From Methylorubrum salsuginis (GTDB lineage: Bacteria; Pseudomonadota; Alphaproteobacteria; Rhizobiales; Beijerinckiaceae), in NCBI RefSeq assembly GCF_900114375.1, contig NZ_FOSV01000009.1, positions 110,814 to 174,813 on the forward strand: a stretch of 64,000 nucleotides of DNA. The letters are read 5' to 3'. Positions 1-8,800 of this stretch are shown piece by piece. The notes below the pieces were generated by a model. It was given only the letters and a program-made list of their open reading frames with translations, ran no database searches and had not been told where the DNA came from. Both the position numbers and the translations under genes were made by a program. Every line of letters starts with the position of its first letter. The stretch's first letter is position 1.

Positions 1-72
1 TCAACGGCCGCGTCGTCCTGATGACGCCGGACGATTTTGGCGTTCGCGCGCTTGAGAAGGGAATTGTTGAGG

Positions 73-519
73 ATGTCATTGGAGGACGGCCCCAGCGACG
101 ATTACGTGTCGCTCACCGTCGACATCGTGTCGGCTTTCGTTGCGCACAATTCCCTCGCTTCGGGCGAGCTTCCCGGGCTGATCGTGGCGGTCCACGAGAC
201 GCTGGCCGCCCTCGCCGGCGGTTCGGCCGAGCCGGAAGCGCCGCCGCTGACGCCCGCGGTCCCGGTCAAGCGCTCGATCCAGCCGGATTTCCTGATCTGC
301 CTGGAGGACGGAAAGAAGTTCAAGTCGCTCAAGCGCCATCTGCGCACGCGCTACAACCTCTCGCCCGACGAATATCGCGCCCGCTGGAACCTGCCGGACG
401 ACTATCCCATGGTCGCGCCGAACTACGCCCAGACCCGCTCGGAACTGGCACGGACGATGGGGCTCGGCCAGCAGCGCCGCAAATGGCCGGCCAAGACCCC
501 ACCCGCCGGCGAGGGCTGA
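73..519 (+). CDS. MucR/Ros-family transcriptional regulator
   Basis: Protein of 148 aa that matches the Ros/MucR family of alphaproteobacterial DNA-binding, nucleoid-like regulators of AT-rich promoters. The C-terminal domain is recognisable: CLEDGKKFKSLKRHL followed by SPDEYRARW and DYPMVAPNYAQTRS. In classical Ros the finger starts CxxC; here the second Cys is Asp (CLED), and the distal His region reads HLRTRYN, so the usual zinc ligand set is incomplete. Zinc-independent Ros folds are known in Mesorhizobium. I chose the ATG at 73 because the encoded start MSLEDGPSDD is family-like. An in-frame ATG at 37 would add 12 unconserved residues. The N-terminal half is the expected oligomerisation region. 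Confidence 0.88.
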   Translation: MSLEDGPSDDYVSLTVDIVSAFVAHNSLASGELPGLIVAVHETLAALAGGSAEPEAPPLTPAVPVKRSIQPDFLICLEDGKKFKSLKRHLRTRYNLSPDEYRARWNLPDDYPMVAPNYAQTRSELARTMGLGQQRRKWPAKTPPAGEG

Positions 520-655
520 GGCGCAGGCCTTGTCCACAGGCGATCCGGTGGCGTCCCGCCCCGGCCGCCCGATCCGTTAGAGGTCGGGCAACGCTTCGAA
601 CCGAACAGTCGCGGCTCCTGCCGGGCCGCGTGCCCGGCTCCCGTCAGGAGCCCCG

Positions 656-1438
656 ATGTCCGGCCGCTCGCCCACCGCCATCCGCCTGTTCTGGACGATG
701 GTCGCCGGTTCCTCGGCCGGCTTCTGGTACGGCGCACCCGCTTTCGCCGCCACGGGGGCGGCCTGCCTCGCGATCCTGATCCATCGCCTCGACCGGCCGC
801 GGCGCTTCCGCGCCCTCGTCCGCCGAGTGTGCCGGCGGCACGCCGAGACCCTGGCCCTGCGGCGGCGCCAGGAGCGCTTCATCGACGCCTACGGCAACAC
901 CATCGAGGACGGCTGGCTGCGCGAGCGCGACTACTTCATCGAGCGCACCGTGATGCCGCGGATCGAGGCACGCTTCGCCGATTACGCCGAGACGCGCTTC
1001 GAGGAGATGGCGGCCATCGTCGAGCGGGTCGCCCGCCGCCACGCCCTGCCGGAGGCCGACGAGAGCCCGGAGGACGGCATCGCCTACGAGCGCTTCTGCG
1101 CCCAGTTGCTGCAGCAGGCCGGCTGGCGGGCCCGGCCGACGCAGGCGAGCGGCGACCAGGGCTGCGATGTGGTCGCCGAGCGCGACGGATTTCGCCTCGT
1201 GGTCCAGTGTAAGCGCTACGGACGCCCCGTGGGCAACGCCGCGGTGCAGGAGGCGGCCGCCGCCGCCCTGCACTGGTCGGCCGACATGGCCGCCGTCGTC
1301 TCGAATGCCGGGTTCACGCCCGCCGCGCGCAAGCTCGCCGGCACCACCGGCGTGTGGCTCCTCCACCACGATGCGCTGGCCGAGCTCGAACCCCCGCGGG
1401 AGGTCGGGCGCCGGCTGCTGCCGGCCGGCGGGCGCTGA
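656..1438 (+). CDS. Membrane-anchored Mrr-like restriction endonuclease domain protein
   Basis: Protein of 260 aa. Residues about 10-43 form one or two hydrophobic segments, followed by a basic stretch (RPRRFRALVRRVCRRH) and a charged, probably helical region to about residue 140. The C-terminal 110 residues look like an Mrr/PD-(D/E)XK nuclease: AYERFCAQLLQQAGW, then GDQGCDVV carrying the acidic catalytic residue, then VVQCKRY carrying the Q-x-K signature. The Mrr family cleaves DNA, often modified DNA, and such proteins are annotated as type IV restriction enzymes. Membrane tethering of this domain is common in databases but poorly understood. No methylase or specificity gene lies beside it. 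Its role here (restriction, DNA quality control or uptake processing) is unknown. Confidence 0.75.
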   Translation: MSGRSPTAIRLFWTMVAGSSAGFWYGAPAFAATGAACLAILIHRLDRPRRFRALVRRVCRRHAETLALRRRQERFIDAYGNTIEDGWLRERDYFIERTVMPRIEARFADYAETRFEEMAAIVERVARRHALPEADESPEDGIAYERFCAQLLQQAGWRARPTQASGDQGCDVVAERDGFRLVVQCKRYGRPVGNAAVQEAAAAALHWSADMAAVVSNAGFTPAARKLAGTTGVWLLHHDALAELEPPREVGRRLLPAGGR

Positions 1439-1457
1439 TCGCCCCGGTCCGGTTCGG

Positions 1458-1472
1458 TTAACACCCCCTTAA
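1458..1472. promoter_or_regulatory. Full CtrA-type box, TTAA-N7-TTAA
   Basis: TTAACACCCCCTTAA is an exact match to the alphaproteobacterial CtrA consensus (TTAA, seven bases, TTAA). It lies in the 150-base gap before the PBP1A gene, 116 bases upstream of its start codon. I saw no other exact match in the window. Binding is inferred from sequence only. Confidence 0.6.
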
Positions 1473-1588
1473 ACCCGCCGCATTTAGGCTGCGGAAACGA
1501 CGACGGAACCGCTCCGCCGAAAGGGGGAGGTCCGCCCACCCTGAACGGAAGCGGGGATGCGATCTCCTCAGGATCGCCCGCCCCACGC

Positions 1589-3790
1589 ATGGATCGCATG
1601 GCGAAGACAGGCGGACGCAAACCCCGCAGCGAACCGAGCTTCGACATCCCGGAAGGGAGCGATCCTGCGCGCCTCGACGTGCGCCTGTCGCGCGGCGACC
1701 GCACCGGCGGTGGCACGCGCCAGGGCAGCGCCAAGGCCGCGGCCCCGCGCGCGACCGCGCGACGCAAAAGCTCGGGCGGCGGCGGAAAGCCGCCGCGGCG
1801 GCGCCGCTCCTGGCTCGGCCGGATCGTCCACGGCGTGGTCGTGCTCGGCATCTGGGGCGTGATCGCACTGGCCGGCCTCATCGCCTACCACGCCTCGCAA
1901 CTGCCGCCGATCGATCAGCTGGCGGTGCCGAAGCGCCCGCCCAACATCGCGATCCTGGCAAGCGACGGCAGCTTGCTCGCCAACCGCGGCGAGACCGGCG
2001 GTCGCGTCGTCTCAATCAAGGAATTGCCGCCCTACCTGCCGCGCGCCTTCGTGGCGATCGAGGACCGGCGCTTCTACGACCATTTCGGCGTCGATCCGGT
2101 CGGCATCGCCCGCGCCATCACCCAGAACCTGACCCGGCGCGGACTGGCGCAGGGCGGCTCGACGCTGACGCAGCAGCTCGCCAAAAACCTGTTCCTCACA
2201 CCCGAGCGCTCGGCCTCGCGAAAAATCCAGGAGGCGATCCTGGCCCTGTGGCTGGAGCACAAATACACCAAGGACGAGATTCTCGAACTCTACCTCAACC
2301 GGGTCTATTTCGGCGCCGGCGCCTACGGCGTCGAGGCGGCCGCCCAGCGGTATTTCGGCAAGCCCGCCAAGAACGTGACGTTGGCCGAGGCCGCCATGCT
2401 CGGCGGCCTGGTCCAGGCGCCCTCGCGGCTCGCGCCGAACCGCAACCTCAAGGCCGCGCAGGCGCGGGCCGCCCATGTGCTCGCCGCCATGGAGGAACTG
2501 GGCTTCGCCAAGGCCCCCGACGTGAAGGTGGCGCTGGCCCAGCCCGCGCGCCCCGCCTCCACCCGCGGCGGCGGCTCGTCGAACTACGTCGCCGACCTCG
2601 TGATGGACGTGCTCGACGACTTCCTGCCGAAGTTCGACGACGACATCGTCGTCTCCACCACCGTCGATGCGGGCTTGCAGGCCACCGGCGAGCGCGCGCT
2701 CACCGACGAACTCAACGCCAAGGGCGCCCGCTACAACGTCGCGCAAGGGGCGCTCGTCTCGATGCGGCCCGACGGAGCGATCCGCGCCCTGATCGGCGGG
2801 CGCGACTACGCGCAGAGCCAGTTCAACCGCGCGACCACCGCCAAGCGCCAGCCGGGCTCCTCGTTCAAGCCGTTCGTCTATCTCGCCGCGGTCGAGAAGG
2901 GCCTGACCCCCGACACGGTGCGCGACGACGCGCCGATCCGCATCGGCAACTGGGCGCCTGAGAACTACTCGCACAGCTACAGCGGCGCGGTGACGCTCCG
3001 CGAGGCGCTGGCGCAGTCGCTCAACACGGTGGCGGTGCGGCTCGGCCAGGAGGTCGGCCCCAAGGCGGTGGTGCAGACGGCCCAGCGGCTGGGCATCTCC
3101 TCGCCGCTCCAGGCCAACGGCTCGATCGCGCTCGGCACCTCCGAGGTGACGCCGCTGGAGATGGTCGGCGCCTATTGCGCCTTCGCCAACGGCGGCACCG
3201 GGGTGATCCCCTACGTCATCGCCAGCATCAAGTCGGCGAGCGGCAAGGTGCTGTACAAGCGGGGCGAGGGCGGGCTCGGCCGCGTCATCGATCCGAACGC
3301 CGTCGGCATGATGAACGCCATGATGCACGACGTCTTCACCATGGGCACGGCCCGAAAGGCCGACATCCCCGGCTGGGAACTCGCGGGCAAGACCGGCACC
3401 AGCCAGGATTTCCGCGATGCGTGGTTCATCGGCTATTCGGGGACGCTCGTGACCGGAATCTGGCTCGGCAACGACGACGGCGAGCCGACCAAGAAGGCGT
3501 CGGGCGGCAGCCTGCCCGCCGAGATCTGGAAGACCTACATGACGGTCGCCCTCAAGGCCGACAAGCCGGTCGGCCTGCCCGGCATCAACCGCTGGCGGGC
3601 CCGGCCGCAGGTCGCGAATGCGGGTGAGCGCGAGGGCCCCGGCGGGTTGATCGGCGCACTCATCGGCGGCGAGCCCGACCGCACGGCCTCCGTGCCGCCT
3701 CCGCCGCGCGCCGTGCCGAGCGGACGCGGCCAGGGGCCGAGTCAGGATGACCGCAACTTCCTCGAGAAGCTGTTCGGGGTCGGCGAGTAA
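1589..3790 (+). CDS. mrcA: Penicillin-binding protein 1A (bifunctional class A PBP)
   Basis: Protein of 733 aa, the usual size for alphaproteobacterial PBP1A. It polymerises lipid II and cross-links peptidoglycan in the periplasm. A long basic, Gly/Pro-rich cytoplasmic tail (residues 1-78) precedes one membrane helix (about 79-101). The glycosyltransferase (GT51) motifs are EDRRFYDHFG (catalytic Glu158) and GGSTLTQQLAKN (189-200). The transpeptidase motifs are SSFK (Ser424), the SLN triad in AQSLNTVAVR, and KTGTS (601-605). A second in-frame ATG lies nine bases downstream of the chosen start. A CtrA box sits upstream, suggesting cell-cycle control. The C-terminal tail is Pro/Arg-rich. Confidence 0.95.
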   Translation: MDRMAKTGGRKPRSEPSFDIPEGSDPARLDVRLSRGDRTGGGTRQGSAKAAAPRATARRKSSGGGGKPPRRRRSWLGRIVHGVVVLGIWGVIALAGLIAYHASQLPPIDQLAVPKRPPNIAILASDGSLLANRGETGGRVVSIKELPPYLPRAFVAIEDRRFYDHFGVDPVGIARAITQNLTRRGLAQGGSTLTQQLAKNLFLTPERSASRKIQEAILALWLEHKYTKDEILELYLNRVYFGAGAYGVEAAAQRYFGKPAKNVTLAEAAMLGGLVQAPSRLAPNRNLKAAQARAAHVLAAMEELGFAKAPDVKVALAQPARPASTRGGGSSNYVADLVMDVLDDFLPKFDDDIVVSTTVDAGLQATGERALTDELNAKGARYNVAQGALVSMRPDGAIRALIGGRDYAQSQFNRATTAKRQPGSSFKPFVYLAAVEKGLTPDTVRDDAPIRIGNWAPENYSHSYSGAVTLREALAQSLNTVAVRLGQEVGPKAVVQTAQRLGISSPLQANGSIALGTSEVTPLEMVGAYCAFANGGTGVIPYVIASIKSASGKVLYKRGEGGLGRVIDPNAVGMMNAMMHDVFTMGTARKADIPGWELAGKTGTSQDFRDAWFIGYSGTLVTGIWLGNDDGEPTKKASGGSLPAEIWKTYMTVALKADKPVGLPGINRWRARPQVANAGEREGPGGLIGALIGGEPDRTASVPPPPRAVPSGRGQGPSQDDRNFLEKLFGVGE

Positions 3791-3952
3791 TCGCGGCTTC
3801 TGCCGGATTATCCCGAAGCCTGACGGGATTTCCTCCCGCTGGTGCCGGGCGTCGCACCGGCATGGCCGCGTGCCACATTCGCGCCATGTTGCGGGCATGA
3901 GCCTTGGATGGCACGGGTGGCCGCGCCGCCCGTCGCGAGAGAAGGAGCCTCC

Positions 3953-4048
3953 GTGTCCTCCCCCCTGCCCGACCGCAGCCGCCGCGGCCTTCAGGCCCGC
4001 GCGTGCCGGCCGGGCGTGCCCCCCGCCGGACGCCGGAGCCGCGCCTGA
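3953..4048 (+). CDS. Possible short upstream ORF coupled to the cyclase
   Basis: A GTG-started frame of 31 codons preceded by a strong Shine-Dalgarno-like GAGAAGGAG five bases upstream. Its TGA overlaps the ATG of the cyclase gene by one base (TGATG). This is the only good ribosome binding site near the cyclase start, so the frame could act as a leader for translational coupling. The peptide is Pro/Arg-rich with no recognisable domain and could be a chance frame in GC-rich DNA. Confidence 0.3.
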   Translation: MSSPLPDRSRRGLQARACRPGVPPAGRRSRA

Positions 4049-5121
4049 TGCTGCCGCACCATCGCTGGTTCTGGTTCCTGATCCTGCTCGCCACCGGCGG
4101 GGCGGGCCTGCTCTACAACGTGATCTTCGCGGGCGGCGCGAGCCCGGCGGCGGGCTTCACCTACGGCCTCTGCGTCGGCATCGCCGCGCTCGCCTTCGAC
4201 CGCGGCGTGCTGCTCGCCGGGCTCCAGGCCCGCATCCGCCAACTGCCCGCCGGCTTCTACGTGGTGGCGGCTGAGCTCTCCTACGTGGCCATGATCGTGG
4301 CCGGCAACGCGCTCGGCGGCCTCGTCGTCTGGCTGCTCGGCCTCACCACCGATCCGCTGCTGGAGGCGGTGCGGACCACCCCACGCGTGCTGGCCTACGC
4401 GCTCGCGGTCTCGGCCCTGCTCGTCTTCGTGATCCGCATGCGCGATCTCATCGGCGGCGAGGTCTTCATCAACTTCCTCGTCGGGCGCTATCACCGCCCG
4501 GTGGAGGAGGAGCGCGTCTTCCTGTTCCTCGATGTCGTCGGCTCCACCGCCTTTGCCGAGACCCACGGCGACCTGCGGGCGCAGGAATATCTCAGCGCCG
4601 TCTTCGCGACGCTCGCCGAGCCGGTGCGCCGGTTCCACGGCTCGGTCGACGACTATATCGGCGACCTCGCCATGATCACGTGGCCGATGGAGCGCGGGCT
4701 GAAGGACGCCCGCTGCGTCGCCTGCCTGTTCGCCGTGCGCGACCGGATCGAGGCCGACGCCGCCGCCTGGGAGGCGCGCTTCGGCACCGTGCCGCGTCTG
4801 CGCGCCGGCCTGCATGGCGGCCCGGTGGTGACGGCGGAAGTGGGCGTGGATCGGCACAAGATCGCCTATTTCGGCGACGCGGTGAACGTCGTGGCGCGGG
4901 TCGAGTCGCTGTGTCGCCCGCTCGGCGTCGACACCCTGATCTCCGAGGATCTCCTCACCCGCCTGCCGCATCTGCCCAAGGGCATCACCGCCCGGGGGCT
5001 CGGCAGCCATGCCCTGCGGGGGCGCGGTCGTCGCCTGTCGGTCGCGACGCTCGAACGGGTGGCAGAGCTGCCCAATCCGGAGGCACGCCCCCTGGCTCGT
5101 CCGCGCGAAGCCGCCGGCTGA
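4048..5121 (+). CDS. Membrane-bound class III adenylate/guanylate cyclase-like protein
   Basis: Protein of 357 aa. About the first 130 residues hold several hydrophobic helices (for example FWFLILLATGGAGLLYNVIF and VLAYALAVSALLVFVI). A class III nucleotidyl cyclase domain starts near residue 158. FLFLDVVGSTAF carries the first metal-binding Asp, DDYIGDLAMITW the second, and GDAVNVVARVE the Asn and Arg that stabilise the transition state. The lysine that normally fixes adenine in the GGEIYKYVGD-type motif is Asp here (GSVDDYIGD). Activity or base specificity may therefore differ from ordinary adenylate cyclases. The ATG at 4048 is the first plausible in-frame start; upstream in-frame sequence is low-complexity Arg/Pro. 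A second class III cyclase lies at 43566. Confidence 0.85.
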   Translation: MLPHHRWFWFLILLATGGAGLLYNVIFAGGASPAAGFTYGLCVGIAALAFDRGVLLAGLQARIRQLPAGFYVVAAELSYVAMIVAGNALGGLVVWLLGLTTDPLLEAVRTTPRVLAYALAVSALLVFVIRMRDLIGGEVFINFLVGRYHRPVEEERVFLFLDVVGSTAFAETHGDLRAQEYLSAVFATLAEPVRRFHGSVDDYIGDLAMITWPMERGLKDARCVACLFAVRDRIEADAAAWEARFGTVPRLRAGLHGGPVVTAEVGVDRHKIAYFGDAVNVVARVESLCRPLGVDTLISEDLLTRLPHLPKGITARGLGSHALRGRGRRLSVATLERVAELPNPEARPLARPREAAG

Positions 5122-5132
5122 CGCTCACGCCC

Positions 5133-5166
5133 CAGGCAGATCGCCCCTCCGGGGCGCAGCTGCCTG
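5133..5166 (+). terminator. Nested hairpin after the cyclase gene
   Basis: CAGGCAG pairs with CTGCCTG around an inner GCCCC/GGGGC hairpin, starting 12 bases after the cyclase stop. No clear T tract follows, so it may be a terminator or simply a transcript-end stabiliser. Confidence 0.4.
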
Positions 5167-5238
5167 CGAAAGCGGCCGTCTGGCGCGCGGCTTGCGTTCC
5201 GGTCCCGTGTCACGCGACAGCGAGAAACACGGAACCCC

Positions 5239-5727
5239 ATGAAGCGCGAAGACCTGACCGAGAAGCTGCTCGACATCAAGCGCGAGAAGGGCTGGACCTG
5301 GAAGTACATCCAGGACGAGATCGGCGGCATCTCGCCGATCCTGATCACCGCCGCCTGCATGGGCCAGATGAAGCTGCCCAAGGCCCAGGCCGCCAAGGCC
5401 GCGGAATTGTTCGGCCTGTCGAAGGCCGAGGAGCGGATGCTCAACGAGGCACCCTATCGCGGCTCGATCCCGCAGATGCCGCCCACCGATCCGCTGATCT
5501 ACCGCTTTTACGAGCTGGTGATGGTCTACGGCACGACGTGGAAGGAGCTGATCCAGGAAGAATTCGGCGACGGCATCATGTCGGCGATCGACTTCAACAT
5601 GACCATGGAGCGCGAGCCCAACAACAAGGGCGACCGGGTGAAGATGAATCTGTCCGGAAAGTTCCTACCGTACAAGTACTATGGCAACGACGAGGGCGTG
5701 CCGGAATACGGCTTCAAGGAGCCGTAG
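5239..5727 (+). CDS. cynS: Cyanate hydratase (cyanase)
   Basis: Protein of 162 aa, close to the length of E. coli CynS (156). Cyanase converts cyanate plus bicarbonate to ammonia and CO2, allowing detoxification and use of cyanate nitrogen in the cytoplasm. The catalytic triad is present: Arg89 and Glu92 in IYRFYELVMVYG, and Ser115 in GIMSAIDF. The C-terminal YKYYGNDEGVPEYGFKEP is typical of the family. No cynR, cynT or cyanate transporter is adjacent, so it appears to be a single-gene unit. A palindromic repeat follows it. Confidence 0.96.
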   Translation: MKREDLTEKLLDIKREKGWTWKYIQDEIGGISPILITAACMGQMKLPKAQAAKAAELFGLSKAEERMLNEAPYRGSIPQMPPTDPLIYRFYELVMVYGTTWKELIQEEFGDGIMSAIDFNMTMEREPNNKGDRVKMNLSGKFLPYKYYGNDEGVPEYGFKEP

Positions 5728-5761
5728 CGCGAATCCGGGTTGATCGCGCCCCTTTACGCGT

Positions 5762-5790
5762 CCCCTCTCCCCGCCGCTCCGGGAGAGGGG
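5762..5790. repeat. Palindromic hairpin after cynS
   Basis: CCCCTCTCCC and GGGAGAGGGG are perfect 10-base arms around a 9-base loop, between the convergent cynS and tamB genes. It is either a bidirectional terminator-like stem or a member of an extragenic palindromic repeat family; a related CCCCTCTCCC-type sequence borders the repeat inside tamB near 10167. Confidence 0.55.
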
Positions 5791-5859
5791 GAGCCGATGG
5801 AGTCCGGAGCGCGACGCGCAACACCGTGACGCCAGCCGCTTCGAACGGTGGCGCCCGCC

Positions 5860-8800
5860 CTACCACTCCCACTCGGCGCCGACCCCCACCGCCGTGCGGC
5901 CGTCGCTGCCGGCCTCGCCGTTGAGCTTGATCCGGCGGGTGACGTCGTAATTGATCGTGGCGGCCGTGTCGGCGGGCTTGGCGCCGGCCTTCACGCCGAC
6001 GCTGATGCGGTCGTTGATGTAGCGCGAGGCGCCGACCGCCGGGCCGCCGCTGGCGCCGGTCGAGACGTCGAGGCTGTCGAGCCCCAGCCCCTTGCGGGCC
6101 GCTTCGAACACGTCCGGTCCCCCGGCCCCGCCGGAGAGCTGCGCCACGGCCTGTGCGAGTTGCAGCGCCTGGAACGGCGAGAGGCCGCCGGCCGCCTTCT
6201 TGAACAGGATGCGCGAGAGCACCTCGTCCTGCGGCAGGCTCGGATCGGAGGAGAGCGCGAAGACCGGCTGCGCCGCCGGGCCGGTCACGGCCACACGCGC
6301 CGTCACGTCGCCGGCCTTGGTCTCGGCGACGAAGTCGAGATCGGGCTGGGCGAGGTCGCCGGCAAAGGCGATGCGCCCCCGGGTGAAGTCGAGGCGCTGG
6401 CCGACGAGGCTGAGGCGCCCGCGCCGCATCTCGAAATCGCCGTTGGCGCGGGGATCGCGCGAGGAGCCGGTGACGCGCAGTTCTCCGCCGAGTTCGGCAT
6501 CGATGCCGCGCCCGCGCACGAAGATGCGGTTCGGGGCACTCACCAGCACGTCGAGGCTGGCATCAAAAGGTGCTGCGGCCTTCTTGCGGCCGGCGGCCGC
6601 GATCTGCGCCTTGCGCTCGCCGCGCTTGGCCAGCCGCTCGCGGATCTCGGGGGTGGTGTTGACGTGGCGGATGCCGGGCAGCGGCTGCACGGTGGCGGGC
6701 AGCCGGTCGGGCACCGACACGTCGATCGAGACGACATCGACCCGGCCCGAAATCCTGGGCGTGCGGGCGAGCGGGCCGGAGAGCGCGAGGTTGAGGCTCG
6801 TCACCGCGGTCATCAGCGGACTCGACACGAGTTCGGCCCGGTCCGCCGTGATCTTGAGTGCGCCGGGGAAGCCGGAAGCCGGCTCGACGGCGACGCGGCC
6901 GTCGATGGCGAGGCGTCCGCCGTTGCGGGTCGCGGCGGTGAGGCGCTCGATCTGGATGGCGTCGCCGCGGCCGGTGATGCGGCCCTGGATGTCGGTCAGG
7001 CGGATGCCGTTGAGCGGATCGGTGAGGCTGCCGCCCGACAACGTCGCCGCGCCCTCGACCCGCGGCGCCGCCAGCGTGCCGGTGACGCCGGCGTCCAGCG
7101 CGACGCGACCGGCCACGCGCTGGCCGCCCGTGCTGAGGAGCGAGTTGGCGAGCGCCGCGTCGAGAGTGCCGCGGGCCTTCAGGTTGAGCGGGCCGCCGGG
7201 CGCGACGGGGATCGCGCCGGTGACGGTGACGTCCGCGCCGCGGCCGGCGGAGACGCGCCCGTCGAGGGTGGCGGCGCCGTCGGCGAGCGTGCCGCTCGCC
7301 CGCGCATCGATCGGCGGCAGGCCGGCCTTGCGGGTCTCCGGCGTCACCAGCTTGGCGACGTTGAGCGCGTAGCGGCCCTCGGGTCGCGCGGCGGTGCCGC
7401 GGATATCCGCCTCGCCCTCGACCGTGCCGGAGAGCGCGAGGCTGGGGGACGCGATGCGGGCGAGCGCCAGCGGCAGGGTGCGGATGCCGACCTTCAGATC
7501 GAGCTCCTGGCCCGCGCGGCCCTGGACGCTGACCCGGCCGGACCCGGCGGCGATGACCAGGTTCTCGATCAGCGCCGAGCCGTCGTCGAGGGTGATCGCG
7601 GCGGGGCCGGCGAGCGCGAGGCGATCGCTGCCGCGCTGGGCCGAGAACCGGGCGATCTCGACGCGGGTGCGCTCCGCCGGGACTAGCCGGGCGGCGCCGT
7701 CGAGGTTGAACCCGCGGGCCTGCGCCGTGAGCACGAGGTCGCTCGCCTGGGCCGTGCCGGTCGCGGTCAGCCGCACGGTGTCGATGGTCTGGCCCGCGGC
7801 GACGATGCGGTCGAGGCTCGCCCGCCCGTCGAGGGCGGGATGGGCGCGCAGATCGCGGCCCTTGAGGTCGGCATCGAGCTTGTTCAGACCGAGCGTGTCG
7901 TAGCGGAGGTTCGCGCCCGTCGCTCGGATCGCGGCGTCCTGCCGTCCGCCCTCGCGGGACAGGGTCACCGCCGCGTCGAGGCTGCCGCCCATGCGGCCGA
8001 GCGCCAGCGCCGAGAGGTCGGCGAGGTCGCCGGCCCGGACCGTCAGGCTGCCCTCCCCCAGCAGGGTCTTGGCATCGACCACGGCACGGCCGTCGATGGC
8101 CACCGAGCCCAGCGCGAAGGCGAGGCGGTCGAGGGCGTAGTCGGTCTTGTTTGGCCGGGCGACATGCGCGTCGGCTTTGAGTGCCTTGCCGGCCACGTCG
8201 CCGGTGAGCCGCATGGTGCCGTCCAGCGCCCCGGTCAGGTCGGTGAGCGTCGCGTCGAGGCGCAGATCCTGGATCGGCTTGCCGTCGGCCCGCGCCGTGG
8301 GGGCGCGAAGGGCGGCGGTGAGGTCGGGCTTGCGCAGCGATCCCGTGAGCTTGGCGTCGGCGCTCGCGGCGCCGGTCAGCCGCGCGTCGAGGGCGGAGAG
8401 GTCCTTGAGGTCGAGGCGCGCCGTCACGTCGGCGCTGCGGGCGGTCGCCTGGCCCTGCAAGGTCGCGACGAGTTCGGCGCCCTCGAACAGCAGGCGGTCG
8501 AAGCCGTAGCCGTCATAGGTCTGGAACACCCGGCCCTTCAGCGAGGGCGTCCGGCCGACGAGGCGGTCGACCACGTCCTGTCCCAGCACCATCCCGCCGC
8601 CGCGCAGATCGAGGTCGGCGGCGACCGCCTTGCGGGCGGGGTCGCCGCTCAAGATCGCCTTGGCGTCGAGATGGCCGGCCAGATCGCGGCCGGTGACGCC
8701 GGAGAAGGCGCCGAGATCGGCGAGGGCGGCCTGGAGCGTGCCGGCGAGCGTGTTCTGGCCGACCTTGCCGACGTAGGAAACGCGGGCGGTGTCGGCGTCG

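Noticed and set aside
2012..3898. Long antisense open frame of 628 codons opposite PBP1A
   Set aside because: It lies wholly over a well-supported gene, its translation is His/Arg/Gly/Ala-rich with no domain, and such frames are expected from third-position GC bias. The same reasoning removed the antisense frames over tamB, tamA, recJ, pnt, RSH, slt and glyA.
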